Below are positions 9,168 to 20,349 of a DNA stretch of 64,000 nucleotides, piece by piece (position 1 is the first letter of the stretch; each line of letters starts with the position of its first letter). The translations under genes were made by a program, and so were the position numbers. The notes under the pieces are model-generated. The model searched no databases. It worked only from the letters and a program-made list of their open reading frames with translations, and had not been told where the DNA came from. This DNA comes from Mycobacterium sp. IS-1590. GTDB taxonomy: Bacteria > Actinomycetota > Actinomycetes > Mycobacteriales > Mycobacteriaceae. Where the stretch lies: assembly GCF_001500025.1 (NCBI RefSeq), contig NZ_LQIW01000050.1:62001-126000 (forward strand), read 5' to 3'.

Positions 9168-9190
9168 GCGCCACGCTTCACTAAGGCGAT

Positions 9191-9227
9191 TTCTTAAGAA
9201 TGGCGGGCAGGCGATAGGTTGGCGGGC
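9191..9227 (+). promoter_or_regulatory. fabG1-inhA promoter with TTCTTAAGAA palindrome
   Basis: The bases GCGATAGGTT just before fabG1 closely match the promoter of M. tuberculosis fabG1-inhA. The -10 hexamer TAGGTT (9215-9220) ends 7 bases before ATG 9228, giving a leaderless or near-leaderless mRNA. The cytosine at 9212 corresponds to the M. tuberculosis c-15 position. A perfect 10-bp palindrome, TTCTTAAGAA, lies at 9191-9200, in the region where a -35 or an operator would lie. Confidence 0.75.
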
Positions 9228-10007
9228 ATGACTGCGCACGCGACGAGCAATGACACCGGAGCGACCGCCGAATCCGAATCGGCCGGTGGTCGTCCGCCTT
9301 TCGTCTCCCGCTCCGTGCTGGTGACCGGCGGCAACCGCGGTATCGGCCTTGCCATCGCACAGCGCCTCGCCGCCGACGGTCACAAGGTCGCCGTCACCCA
9401 CCGCGGCTCGGGAGCCCCCGAAGGGCTGTTCGGGGTGGTCTGCGACGTCACCGACAACGCCGCCGTCGACCGCGCCTTCAAAGAGGTCGAGGAGCATCAG
9501 GGCCCGGTCGAGGTGCTGGTCTCCAACGCCGGCATCTCCAAGGACGCGTTCCTCATGCGGATGACCGAGGAGCGGTTCACCGAGGTCATCGACGCCAACC
9601 TCACGGGCGCGTTCCGAGTGGCGCAGCGAGCATCCCGCACCATGCAGCGCAAGCGCTTCGGCCGGATCATCTTCATCGGTTCGGTGTCGGGCATGTGGGG
9701 CATCGGCAACCAGGCCAACTACGCGGCCGCCAAGGCCGGCCTGATCGGCATGGCCCGCTCGATCTCCCGTGAGCTGTCCAAGGCCAACGTCACCGCCAAC
9801 GTCGTCGCGCCCGGCTACATCGACACCGAGATGACCCGCGCCCTCGACGAGCGGATCCAGGCCGGGGCGCTGGATTTCATCCCCGCCAAGCGCGTGGGCA
9901 CCGCCGAGGAGGTCGCGGGCGCGGTCAGCTTCCTGGCGTCCGAGGATGCGAGCTATATCGCCGGCGCGGTCATCCCCGTCGACGGCGGCATGGGTATGGG
10001 CCACTAG
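9228..10007 (+). CDS. fabG1: 3-oxoacyl-ACP reductase FabG1 (MabA)
   Basis: MabA is the NADPH-dependent beta-ketoacyl-ACP reductase of FAS-II, reducing long acyl chains for mycolic acids. It is an SDR protein of 259 residues with the cofactor loop TGGNRGIG and catalytic Ser152, Tyr165 and Lys169 (NYAAAK). The C-terminus GGMGMGH is that of mycobacterial MabA. The N-terminal 25-30 residues are variable in the genus. ATG 9228 aligns with the M. tuberculosis GTG start; an in-frame codon at 9219 lies inside the -10 box and is unlikely. inhA follows 29 bases downstream with GAAGGAGAGG as its ribosome site. Confidence 0.97.
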   Translation: MTAHATSNDTGATAESESAGGRPPFVSRSVLVTGGNRGIGLAIAQRLAADGHKVAVTHRGSGAPEGLFGVVCDVTDNAAVDRAFKEVEEHQGPVEVLVSNAGISKDAFLMRMTEERFTEVIDANLTGAFRVAQRASRTMQRKRFGRIIFIGSVSGMWGIGNQANYAAAKAGLIGMARSISRELSKANVTANVVAPGYIDTEMTRALDERIQAGALDFIPAKRVGTAEEVAGAVSFLASEDASYIAGAVIPVDGGMGMGH

Positions 10008-10036
10008 ATCTTTTCGCGAAGGAGAGGGACTTTCAC

Positions 10037-10846
10037 ATGACCGGTTTGCTCGAAGGCAAGCGCATCCTCGTCACGGGGATCATCACCGATTCGTCGATCG
10101 CGTTCCACATCGCCAAGGTCGCCCAGGAGTCGGGTGCGGAGTTGGTGTTGACCGGATTCGACCGGCTGAAGCTGATCCAGCGGATCGCCGACCGGTTGCC
10201 CAACCCCGCGCCGCTGTTGGAGCTCGACGTGCAGAACCAGGAGCACCTCGACACGCTGGCCGACCGCATCACCGAGGTGATCGGCGAGGGCAACAAGATC
10301 GACGGCGTGGTCCACTCGATCGGCTTCATGCCGCAGTCGGGCATGGGCATCAACCCGTTCTTCGACGCCCCCTATGAGGACGTGTCCAAAGGCATTCACA
10401 TCTCGGCCTTTTCGTACGCCTCGCTGGCCAAGGCGACGCTGCCCATCATGAACCGCGGCGGCAGCATCGTCGGCATGGACTTCGACCCGACCCGCGCGAT
10501 GCCGGCCTACAACTGGATGACGGTGGCCAAGAGTGCGCTCGAGTCGGTGAACCGCTTCGTCGCGCGCGAGGCCGGGCCGTACGGTGTGCGCTCGAATCTC
10601 GTCGCGGCCGGACCGATCCGCACGCTCGCGATGAGCGCGATCGTGGGCGGCGCGCTCGGGGCCGAGGCCGGTGAGCAGATGCGGTTGCTCGAGGAGGGCT
10701 GGGATCAGCGCGCACCGGTCGGCTGGGACATGAAGGACCCGACGCCGGTCGCCAAGACCGTGTGCGCCCTGCTGTCGGACTGGCTGCCGGCCACCACCGG
10801 CACGGTCATCTACGCCGACGGCGGCGCCAGCACGCAGTTGCTGTGA
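10037..10846 (+). CDS. inhA: Enoyl-ACP reductase InhA
   Basis: InhA is the NADH-dependent trans-2-enoyl-ACP reductase of FAS-II and the target of the isoniazid-NAD adduct. The 269-residue length equals that of M. tuberculosis InhA. Key residues are wild type: the Gly-Ile-Ile-Thr cofactor loop around residue 21, Ser94 (checked at codon 10316), Phe149, Tyr158 (codon 10508) and Lys165. It is co-transcribed with fabG1. Its stop overlaps the GTG start of hemH, so the three genes form one operon as in other mycobacteria. Confidence 0.98.
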   Translation: MTGLLEGKRILVTGIITDSSIAFHIAKVAQESGAELVLTGFDRLKLIQRIADRLPNPAPLLELDVQNQEHLDTLADRITEVIGEGNKIDGVVHSIGFMPQSGMGINPFFDAPYEDVSKGIHISAFSYASLAKATLPIMNRGGSIVGMDFDPTRAMPAYNWMTVAKSALESVNRFVAREAGPYGVRSNLVAAGPIRTLAMSAIVGGALGAEAGEQMRLLEEGWDQRAPVGWDMKDPTPVAKTVCALLSDWLPATTGTVIYADGGASTQLL

Positions 10847-11832
10847 CGGGTTTCGACGCCGTCCTGCTGCTCTCGTTCGGTGGGCCGGAGCGTCCCGAAG
10901 ACGTGATCCCGTTCCTGGAGAACGTCACTCGTGGACGCGGCATCCCGCGGGAGCGGTTGGCGGCGGTCGCCGAGCACTACCTGCATTTCGGCGGCGTCTC
11001 GCCGATCAACGGCATCAACCGCGCGGTGATCGAGCGGCTGCGCACCTACGTCGACGTTCCGGTGTACTTCGGCAACCGCAACTGGGAGCCCTACGTCGAG
11101 GACGCCGTGACCGCGATGCGCGACGACGGGGTGCGCCGCGCGGCGGTGTTCACCACATCCGCGTGGGGCGGTTACTCGAGTTGCACCCAGTACGTGGAGG
11201 ACATCGCCAGGGGTCGGCAGGCGGCGGGCGCCTCGGCCCCGCAAATGGTCAAGCTGCGTCAGTACTTCGACCATCCGCTGTTCGTCCGGTTGTTCGCCGA
11301 CGCGATCACCGAGGCGGCGACGACGGTACCGGCGGACGCACGCCTGGTGTTCACCGCACACTCGATTCCGCTGGCTGCGCGGTCACGCTGTGGCACAGAG
11401 CTTTACGAGCGGCAGGTGGCATATGCCTCCGGGCTGGTCGCGGCCGCGGCCGGATACGACGACTACGACCAGGTGTGGCAGTCACGCTCCGGGCCGCCGC
11501 AGGTGCCCTGGCTGGAACCCGATGTGGGTGATCATCTCTCGTCCCTATCCGAGAACGGCACCACAGCGGTGATCGTCTGCCCGATCGGTTTCGTCGCCGA
11601 TCACATCGAGGTGGTGTGGGACCTCGACCACGAACTGCGCGAACAGGCCGAGGAAGCCGGGGTGACGCTGGCGAGGGCGGCAACGCCGAACGCCGATCTC
11701 GCGCGTGTCGCCGCCGATCTGTTCGCCGAGTTGCGCGACGGCCGGGACCCGGTACGGGTGCGAGGCGCGAATCCACCTCCGCTGCAGGGATATTCGGTCG
11801 ACGGTGTGGTGTGCACGCCGGCCTGCGGTTAG
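10843..11832 (+). CDS. hemH: Ferrochelatase (coproporphyrin-type) HemH/HemZ
   Basis: Ferrochelatase inserts iron into the porphyrin ring in heme synthesis; actinobacterial enzymes act on coproporphyrin III. The protein has 329 residues from GTG 10843, which overlaps the inhA stop as GTGA. Visible family features are LLLSFGGPE at the N-terminus, the FTAHSIP motif carrying the conserved His, and the C-terminal CPIGFVADHIEVVWDLD segment with the conserved Glu. It corresponds to Rv1485. It ends in a convergent overlap with the next gene, the two stop codons sharing bases 11830-11831. Confidence 0.95.
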   Translation: MTGFDAVLLLSFGGPERPEDVIPFLENVTRGRGIPRERLAAVAEHYLHFGGVSPINGINRAVIERLRTYVDVPVYFGNRNWEPYVEDAVTAMRDDGVRRAAVFTTSAWGGYSSCTQYVEDIARGRQAAGASAPQMVKLRQYFDHPLFVRLFADAITEAATTVPADARLVFTAHSIPLAARSRCGTELYERQVAYASGLVAAAAGYDDYDQVWQSRSGPPQVPWLEPDVGDHLSSLSENGTTAVIVCPIGFVADHIEVVWDLDHELREQAEEAGVTLARAATPNADLARVAADLFAELRDGRDPVRVRGANPPPLQGYSVDGVVCTPACG

Positions 11833-12677
11833 CCTCGCCAGGCCGAGTGCAGGACCGCGTCGACCGCGGCCAGTCGCGCCGAGCGCACCACCGTCGACAG
11901 CGGCCGCAGCGCGTCGGTGGCGATCTGCACCTCAGCGGAGCTGTGCAGTCCGATCGGCAACAGCCCGGCGCTGACCGAGATGATCGCGTCGACGTGTGCG
12001 GCGTTCTCCAGCACGCGCACCGCCCGGTTCGGCGCATGGTCCGGAAGGCGATGCATGCGGGTGGATTCCAGCACCTGCTCGACCAGGCCGCGGGGATCCT
12101 CCACGTCGATCTCCGCTGCGCCGGCCCGAAGCGCCCCGAGTGCGTCGGCCGCGGAGCGGACCGCCGATCGAAGGGCGTACTCCGCCTCGGCGAGATCGAC
12201 GTATCCGGCCGGCGTGGTCGCTGACGGTATGGAGTACGCCGTCCACGACAGCCCGCAGGGATCGCGGTCGAACTCGTCGTCATCCTCGAATTCGTCGTAC
12301 TCGAAGTCCGGCACCAGGCCGATCGAGCCCACGCCGAAGACGACCAACGCCTCACCCGCGGTCACCGCATCGCGCTGGAACTGGGTTCCTGCGGGCAGGC
12401 CCCGGACATCGCCGGGGACCGGCAGTGCCAGACCGATCGGCGGTTCCGTCACACCGGGGCCGGCGGCAGTGCGCAGCGTCTGCAGTAGCGACACCGCGCC
12501 CGTATCCACCAGATCGGGCCAGGGCAGACCGGTCGCGCCAGCCGCCACGGAATCGTAAGCGGTCACGGAATGTTTTGGCGCCCAATGCGATAGCGCGTCG
12601 AGGACATCGTCGGGCGCCGCCATGCCCGCTAACCAGGCATTGGCCCACACCGACAGCGAAACACTGGGACACCACAT
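11829..12677 (-). CDS. Conserved hypothetical protein (Rv1486c-like)
   Basis: This 282-residue soluble protein starts at ATG 12677 with MWCPSVSLSVWANAWLAG. It has an acidic stretch near the middle (EYDEFEDDDEFDRD) and no TM segments or known catalytic motif. Its place between hemH and the NfeD gene matches Rv1486c of M. tuberculosis (288 residues). A TACACT box nine bases before the ATG suggests a near-leaderless mRNA. Function unknown. The longer frame back to 13130 is only a shadow of the nfeD gene. Confidence 0.85.
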   Translation of the reverse strand: MWCPSVSLSVWANAWLAGMAAPDDVLDALSHWAPKHSVTAYDSVAAGATGLPWPDLVDTGAVSLLQTLRTAAGPGVTEPPIGLALPVPGDVRGLPAGTQFQRDAVTAGEALVVFGVGSIGLVPDFEYDEFEDDDEFDRDPCGLSWTAYSIPSATTPAGYVDLAEAEYALRSAVRSAADALGALRAGAAEIDVEDPRGLVEQVLESTRMHRLPDHAPNRAVRVLENAAHVDAIISVSAGLLPIGLHSSAEVQIATDALRPLSTVVRSARLAAVDAVLHSAWRG

Positions 12678-12725
12678 GATGTTCGAAGTGTAGTTGTTAC
12701 GCCCGCAGGCGGTCGGGCACGACAG

Positions 12726-12731
12726 TAGGGT
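12726..12731 (+). promoter_or_regulatory. Leaderless -10 box of the NfeD-family gene
   Basis: TAGGGT is followed by six bases and then ATG 12738. No Shine-Dalgarno sequence lies in between, so translation probably starts on a leaderless mRNA. Confidence 0.55.
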
Positions 12732-12737
12732 GGTGTC

Positions 12738-13169
12738 ATGCCCGCTGCGCTGATTTGGTTGATTGCCGCGCTGGCGCTCGCCGGTGCCGAAGCACTGACC
12801 GGCGACCTGTTCCTGCTCATGCTCGGCGGCGGGGCGCTGGCGGCCGCAGGATCGAGCCTGATCTTCGACGATCTGTGGGTCCACGGCGCGGTGTTCGCGG
12901 TCGTGTCGATCCTGTTGCTGGTGCTCGTGCGACCCGCGCTGCGCAGGCACTTCCAGGCCGGGAGCGGTCTGCCCGACCCGGCAAAGGCGCTCGAGGGCAA
13001 GAGCGCGCTGGTGCTCGACCGGGTGGCCCAGCACGAGGGCCAGGTGAAACTCGACGGCGAAGTCTGGACGGCGCGCCCGCTCAACGAGAACGATGTCTAC
13101 GAACCGGGGGACCAGGTGACCGTCGTGCACATCGACGGTGCCACCGCCGTCGTCCAGAAGCTCGCCTAG
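12738..13169 (+). CDS. NfeD-family membrane protein (Rv1487-like)
   Basis: This 143-residue protein has three close hydrophobic segments in the first 75 residues (an ALIWLIAALALAGAEAL region and two more). A soluble C-terminal OB-fold of about 65 residues follows, ending DGATAVVQKLA, the standard short NfeD (NfeD1b) layout. NfeD proteins pair with SPFH/stomatin proteins in membrane microdomains, and the SPFH gene follows 30 bases downstream. The C-terminal domain carries the typical GxVxLDGExWxARP pattern (GQVKLDGEVWTARP). Confidence 0.92.
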   Translation: MPAALIWLIAALALAGAEALTGDLFLLMLGGGALAAAGSSLIFDDLWVHGAVFAVVSILLLVLVRPALRRHFQAGSGLPDPAKALEGKSALVLDRVAQHEGQVKLDGEVWTARPLNENDVYEPGDQVTVVHIDGATAVVQKLA

Positions 13170-13199
13170 AAGACGCTGGGTACGAGGGAAGGAATCGTC

Positions 13200-14408
13200 A
13201 TGGATGGTGCCGTCGCGGGCCTGGTGCTCGTCGGCGTGCTGGTGGTGTTCGCCGCCATCATCGTCGCGAAGTCGATCGCGCTGATTCCGCAGGCCGAGGC
13301 CGCGGTCATCGAGCGGCTCGGCCGCTACAGCAAGACCGTGTCCGGCCAGCTGACGCTGCTGCTGCCGTTCATCGACCGAATCCGCGCCCGCGTCGACCTG
13401 CGCGAGCGCGTGGTGTCCTTCCCGCCGCAGCCGGTGATCACCGAGGACAACCTGACCGTGCAGATCGACACGGTGGTCTACTTCCAGGTGACCAACCCGC
13501 AGGCCGCCGTCTACCAGATCAGCAACTACATCGTCGGCGTCGAGCAGCTGACCACGACCACGCTGCGCAACCTCGTCGGCGGCATGACGCTGGAGCAGAC
13601 GCTGACCTCGCGCGACCAGATCAACACGGCGTTGCGCGGCGTGCTCGACGAGGCCACCAACCGCTGGGGATTGCGGGTGGCGCGCGTCGAACTGCGCAGC
13701 ATCGACCCGCCCCCGTCGATCCAGGATTCGATGGAAAAGCAGATGCGCGCCGACCGCGAGAAGCGCGCGATGATCTTGACCGCGGAAGGCAACCGGGAAT
13801 CGGCCATCAAACAGGCCGAGGGTCAGAAGCAGGCACAGATCCTGGCCGCCGAGGGCGCCAAACAGGCCGCGATCCTGGCCGCGGAGGCCGACCGTCAGTC
13901 GCGCATGCTGCGCGCCCAGGGTGAACGCGCCGCGGCCTACCTGCAGGCCCAGGGTCAGGCCAAGGCGATCGAGAAGACGTTCGCGGCCATCAAGGCGGGC
14001 CGCCCCACGCCCGAGATGCTGGCCTACCAGTACTTGCAGACCCTGCCCCAGATGGCCAAGGGCGAGGCGAACAAGGTGTGGCTGGTGCCCAGCGACTTCG
14101 GTTCGGCGCTACAGGGTTTCACCAAGCTGCTCGGCGCACCCGGGGAGGACGGCGTGTTCCGCTACACCCCGTCGCCGGTCGACGACGCGCCGGCCAAGAC
14201 CGACGACGACGAAGAGGTCGCCGACTGGTTCAACACCGAGACCGATCCGGAGATCGCCCGCGCGGTGGCGAAGGCCGAAGCCGAGGCGCGCACCTCGGTC
14301 GATGGGCCCGCGCCCATCAACGCACCGCCCTCGTTCCCGGGCATCGGTCAACAGTCGAATCCTGTACCGCAGGAGCGCGAGCCGGGCGGTGGGGCGCACT
14401 CCCGCTGA
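13200..14408 (+). CDS. SPFH/stomatin-like protein (Rv1488-like)
   Basis: This 402-residue protein has one N-terminal TM helix (about 3-27) followed by an SPFH/PHB domain (about 28-200, with GRYSKTVSGQLTLLLPF and LRNLVGGMTLEQTLTSRDQI). An Ala/Glu/Gln-rich coiled coil follows (about 185-260), then a variable acidic and Pro-rich tail. ATG 13200 has GAAGGAATC just upstream. With the preceding NfeD protein it likely forms an oligomeric membrane scaffold; such pairs are linked to membrane order and quality control. The 3' end overlaps the opposite-strand TVP38 gene by 92 bases, an unusually long coding overlap. Confidence 0.93.
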   Translation: MDGAVAGLVLVGVLVVFAAIIVAKSIALIPQAEAAVIERLGRYSKTVSGQLTLLLPFIDRIRARVDLRERVVSFPPQPVITEDNLTVQIDTVVYFQVTNPQAAVYQISNYIVGVEQLTTTTLRNLVGGMTLEQTLTSRDQINTALRGVLDEATNRWGLRVARVELRSIDPPPSIQDSMEKQMRADREKRAMILTAEGNRESAIKQAEGQKQAQILAAEGAKQAAILAAEADRQSRMLRAQGERAAAYLQAQGQAKAIEKTFAAIKAGRPTPEMLAYQYLQTLPQMAKGEANKVWLVPSDFGSALQGFTKLLGAPGEDGVFRYTPSPVDDAPAKTDDDEEVADWFNTETDPEIARAVAKAEAEARTSVDGPAPINAPPSFPGIGQQSNPVPQEREPGGGAHSR

Positions 14409-15123
14409 CCGGTTCGGCCGTGCGCTCGCGGTGATGACGCCGGTGCGCGCGGACCTCGTAGACCAGGCCCGCGACGCCCAGGCTGGCGGTGCACAACGAG
14501 ATCAGCACCAGCAGGGGACTGACGTTGCCGGTCAGCGCGTCGCCGAGGATCACCACCGCCGCGGTGCCCGGTACCAGCCCGGCCAGGGTGGCCAGCGCGT
14601 ACGGCAGCACGCGGACCGACGACACGCCGGCGGCGTAGTTGAGCACGGCGAAGGGCACGGCCGGGATCAGCCGCATCGACAGCACCGTCGGCCAACCGCG
14701 TTCGCGCAGCCGCCCGTTGAGCGATTCGATGCGCGGATGGCGCACCGCCCGGTCCAGTCGCAGGCCCACGGCGCGCACGAGTAGCACCGCGATGACCGCG
14801 CTGATCGTGGCCGCCGTCACGGCCAGGGGGATCCCCAGCACGGGGCCGAAGAGCAGGCCTGCGGCGAGCGTGAACGCCGTGCGGGGGAACGGGAACACCG
14901 TCACCACGATGTGGGCGGCCAGAAAAGCCAGCGGGAACCACGGCCCGACCGAGGTGGCCCAGTCACGCAACTGCACGGCGGTCGGTACGGGGACCAGCAA
15001 CGCGACTGCGACGAGAATCACAATCGCCGCCAGTGAGCCGACCAGACGCACCCGGGAGACGCTGGAAAGCGTCGCGATCACCGCCGCGCGGACCGCGCGC
15101 AGGGTGCTGACGACGGAGTTCAC
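14317..15123 (-). CDS. TVP38/TMEM64 family membrane protein (Rv1491c-like)
   Basis: This protein of about 268 residues has at least five hydrophobic segments and the SNARE-associated (VTT/DedA-like) core FPFPRTAFTLAAGLLFGPVLG. The second signature RLIPAVPFAVLNYAAGVSSVR is also present. Such proteins are integral membrane proteins, with lipid scramblase or flippase-like roles proposed for the superfamily. GTG 15123 is preferred: TAGTCT (15137-15132 on this strand) ends 8 bases before it. TTG 15132 lies inside that box. The last 30 codons are antisense to the SPFH gene, and this Pro/Arg-rich tail looks poorly constrained. Confidence 0.9.
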   Translation of the reverse strand: MNSVVSTLRAVRAAVIATLSSVSRVRLVGSLAAIVILVAVALLVPVPTAVQLRDWATSVGPWFPLAFLAAHIVVTVFPFPRTAFTLAAGLLFGPVLGIPLAVTAATISAVIAVLLVRAVGLRLDRAVRHPRIESLNGRLRERGWPTVLSMRLIPAVPFAVLNYAAGVSSVRVLPYALATLAGLVPGTAAVVILGDALTGNVSPLLVLISLCTASLGVAGLVYEVRAHRRHHRERTAEPVSGSAPHRPARAPAVQDSTVDRCPGTRAVR

Positions 15124-15222
15124 GCCTACCAAGACTACGGAACCGCGGCCGGAGTCACCTGTCCGCCGGGCCGCGAGTCCACCGACCGGCAGACACCGCT
15201 GTGACTGCGATCATTTAGCCTG

Positions 15223-17040
15223 ATGATCGTGCAGAAACCCACTGTGGTCGAGGCCGATCGCGAGCGCTGGCGCTCAGCGGTTGCCGCGGTACTGGCAAAG
15301 AGCACCCGGCGAGATCCCGCCGAGCTTCCCGCCGAACCCGAGCGGCTGCTGGATTCGCCCACCTACGACGGCTTCGCGATCCGCCCGCTGTACACCGGCG
15401 CCGACGCGCTGCCCGAAGCTCCGCTGCCCGGGCAGTGGCCGTTCGTGCGCGGCGGTGACGCGCTCCGTGACGTCAAGGCCGGCTGGAAAGTCGCCGAGGC
15501 GTTCCCGGCGAACGGACCCGCCAACGTGGCCGAACACAACGGCGCCGTGTTGCTCAGCCTCACCGAGGGGGTCAGCGCGCTCGTCGTGCGCGTCGGTGGC
15601 AACTCGGGCGTCGCGGCCTCCGAGCTGGACCGGTTGTTCGACGGCGTTTTCCTCGACCTCGTACCGGTGCTCTTCGAGATCGCCGGGCCGGATTACGTTT
15701 CCGCCGCCGACGCGGTGCTCGGGTTGCTGCGCGACCTCGACGCCGATCAGCGCAGCCGGTTGTCGGTGGACCTCGGCGCCGACCCGTTGACCGCACCGCT
15801 GAGCGGACGCGTGGCACCTGAGATCGCCGACGTTGTGGACACCGCGGCGAAACTCACTGACCACGACGGTGGTGTGCGCGCCATCACCGTCGACGGACCG
15901 GCGTTCCACAACCTCGGCGCCAATGCATCCTGGGAGCTCGCCGGGCTGGTGTCCGCGGGTGTGAGCTACCTGCGGCAGCTGGAAGAGGGCGGAGTCGCTG
16001 TCCCGGATGCGCTGCGGCAGATCAGTTTCCGCATCGCCGCCGACGACGACCAGTTCATGACGATCGCCAAACTGCGGGCCGTGCGCCTGCTGTGGGCCAG
16101 GGTTGCCGAGGTCCTCGGAGCCCCGGAGCACGGAGCGGTCACCCTGCACGCCACGACATCGCTGCCGATGATGTCCAAGCGCGATCCGTGGGTGAACATG
16201 CTGCGCACCACGGTGGCCGCCTTCTCGGCCGGGATCGGAGGGGCCGACACCATCCAGGTTCACCCGTTCGACGTCGCGATCCCCGGCGGCTTCCCGGGAA
16301 CGGCGCCGAGCTTCGCGCGCCGGATGGCGCGCAACACCCAACTGCTGTTGCTCGAGGAGTCACACCTTGGCCGCGTGCTCGACCCGGCCGCGGGCTCCTG
16401 GCATGTCGAGGACCTCACCGAGCAACTCGCCGAGCAGGCGTGGAAACACTTCCAGGACATCGAATCCCGCGGTGGCTTCGAACAGGCCCGCGACCACGTC
16501 GCCGCCCGGATCGCCGAGGTGGCGCAGCGGCGCGCCGAGGACATCGCCCACCGGCGGACCGCGCTGACGGGTGTGAACGAGTTTCCCAACATCGCCGATC
16601 CGGCTCTGCCCCAGGGAGATTCACTGCCGGGGGTGGCCCGGTACGCGGCGGGCTTCGAGGAACTGCGGGACCGCTCCGACGCCTTCCTCGAAAAGACCGG
16701 GGCCAGGCCGAAGGTGCTGCTGCTGCCGCTCGGTCCCCTCGCCGAACACAACGTGCGCACCACCTTCGCGACGAACCTGCTCGCGTCGGGCGGCATCGAA
16801 GCGGTGACCGAGGCCGACCAGACACCGCCGATCGCCGTGATCTGCGGCACCGACGCCCGCTACGGCGAGGAGGCCTCTGGTGCGGTCGCCTCGGCGCGCG
16901 CGGCGGGTGTCTCGCATGTGTTGCTCGCCGGGCCGGAAAAAGCCGTCGCGGAAGCAGATTCCAAACCGGACGGCTACCTGACCGCCAAGATCGACGCGGT
17001 CGCCACGTTATCGGACCTGCTCACCAGATTGGGGGCCTGA
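15223..17040 (+). CDS. mutA: Methylmalonyl-CoA mutase small (beta) subunit
   Basis: MutA is the non-catalytic partner of MutB in the B12-dependent interconversion of methylmalonyl-CoA and succinyl-CoA, used for propionate. The product has 605 residues, close to M. tuberculosis MutA (615). It has the mutase TIM-barrel (SPTYDGFAIRPLYTG at the start, PGGFPGTAPSFARRMARNTQLLL in the middle) and a degenerate B12-binding C-terminal domain. It lacks the DxHxxG motif, as expected for this subunit. ATG 15223 and GTG 15229 are both possible. A TAGCCT box 7 bases before GTG 15229 favours that leaderless start. mutB begins one base after the mutA stop. Confidence 0.96.
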   Translation: MIVQKPTVVEADRERWRSAVAAVLAKSTRRDPAELPAEPERLLDSPTYDGFAIRPLYTGADALPEAPLPGQWPFVRGGDALRDVKAGWKVAEAFPANGPANVAEHNGAVLLSLTEGVSALVVRVGGNSGVAASELDRLFDGVFLDLVPVLFEIAGPDYVSAADAVLGLLRDLDADQRSRLSVDLGADPLTAPLSGRVAPEIADVVDTAAKLTDHDGGVRAITVDGPAFHNLGANASWELAGLVSAGVSYLRQLEEGGVAVPDALRQISFRIAADDDQFMTIAKLRAVRLLWARVAEVLGAPEHGAVTLHATTSLPMMSKRDPWVNMLRTTVAAFSAGIGGADTIQVHPFDVAIPGGFPGTAPSFARRMARNTQLLLLEESHLGRVLDPAAGSWHVEDLTEQLAEQAWKHFQDIESRGGFEQARDHVAARIAEVAQRRAEDIAHRRTALTGVNEFPNIADPALPQGDSLPGVARYAAGFEELRDRSDAFLEKTGARPKVLLLPLGPLAEHNVRTTFATNLLASGGIEAVTEADQTPPIAVICGTDARYGEEASGAVASARAAGVSHVLLAGPEKAVAEADSKPDGYLTAKIDAVATLSDLLTRLGA

Positions 17041-17041
17041 G

Positions 17042-19309
<2,268 letters not shown>

Positions 19310-20302
19310 ATGGCCGACCCCACCGCCGACCTCGCGGCCGCCGTGGCGGACGGCGACCGCGCCGCCCTGGCCAGAGCCATCACGCTGGTGGAATCGACGC
19401 GTGTCGACCATCGCGAGCAGGCTCAAGACCTGCTCCTCGAGCTGACCCCGCACGCGGGCAGTTCCCTGCACGTCGGGATCACCGGGGTGCCCGGCGTCGG
19501 CAAGTCGACGACGATCGAAGCGCTCGGCATGTACCTGATCAACCAGGGACACCGCGTCGCCGTGCTGGCCGTCGACCCGTCCTCGACCAGGACCAGGGGC
19601 TCGATCCTCGGCGACAAGACCCGCATGGCGCAGTTGGCCGTACACCCCGACGCCTACATCCGCCCATCGCCGACCTCGGGCACGCTCGGCGGCGTCGCCA
19701 AGGCGACTCGCGAGACGATCGTGTTGCTGGAGGCGGCCGGTTTCGATGTGGTGCTGGTCGAGACCGTCGGCGTGGGGCAGTCCGAGGTGACCGTCGCCAA
19801 CATGGTGGACACGTTCGTGTTCCTCACCCTCGCGCGCACCGGCGATCAGCTGCAGGGCATCAAGAAGGGCGTTCTCGAACTCGCCGACATCGTCGTGGTG
19901 AACAAGGCCGACGGTGAACACGCGATCGAGGCCAAGCGGGCCGCCCGGGAGCTCTCCGGCGCGATCCGCCTCATCTACCCCCGCGAAACTCTCTGGCGCC
20001 CACCGGTTCTCACGATGAGTGCGCTGGAGGGCACGGGTCTCGAGGAGCTGTGGACGACGGTGCTCAAACACCGCGATGTGCTCACCGAGGCGGGGGAGTT
20101 CGAGAGCCGCCGGCGCGCTCAGCAAGTCGAGTGGACGTGGTCGATGGTGCGCGATTCGGTTCTGGACCGGGTGTTGTCGAACCCGGAGGTGAAGCGGGTT
20201 CGCGCCGAGATCGAGCGTCAGGTACGGGATGGGGAGCTGACCCCGGCGCTTGCTGCGCAGCACCTGCTGAACGCCGCTGACATGCGCGAACCTAACAAAT
20301 AG
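19310..20302 (+). CDS. meaB: MeaB/ArgK-type GTPase, mutase chaperone
   Basis: MeaB protects and reactivates methylmalonyl-CoA mutase by GTP-gated cofactor loading. It is a 330-residue G3E GTPase with P-loop GVPGVGKS at 59-66, the switch segment VDPSSTRTRGSILGDK, the G3 region VETVGVGQSE and the NKAD guanine motif. The start codon follows the mutB stop immediately, so it is translated with the mutase subunits. It corresponds to Rv1496, which is sometimes labelled an arginine/ornithine transport ATPase; that name is a historical misannotation. Confidence 0.96.
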   Translation: MADPTADLAAAVADGDRAALARAITLVESTRVDHREQAQDLLLELTPHAGSSLHVGITGVPGVGKSTTIEALGMYLINQGHRVAVLAVDPSSTRTRGSILGDKTRMAQLAVHPDAYIRPSPTSGTLGGVAKATRETIVLLEAAGFDVVLVETVGVGQSEVTVANMVDTFVFLTLARTGDQLQGIKKGVLELADIVVVNKADGEHAIEAKRAARELSGAIRLIYPRETLWRPPVLTMSALEGTGLEELWTTVLKHRDVLTEAGEFESRRRAQQVEWTWSMVRDSVLDRVLSNPEVKRVRAEIERQVRDGELTPALAAQHLLNAADMREPNK

Positions 20303-20349
20303 GTAACGGCAGGTTTATTTGCCGGGGCTGCGAGTAAATTAAATAAATT

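Noticed and set aside
20303..20349. Terminator after meaB
   Set aside because: Only a 5-bp stem (CGGCA/TGCCG) with a large loop and no U-run; the AT-rich stretch is better read as the lipL promoter.
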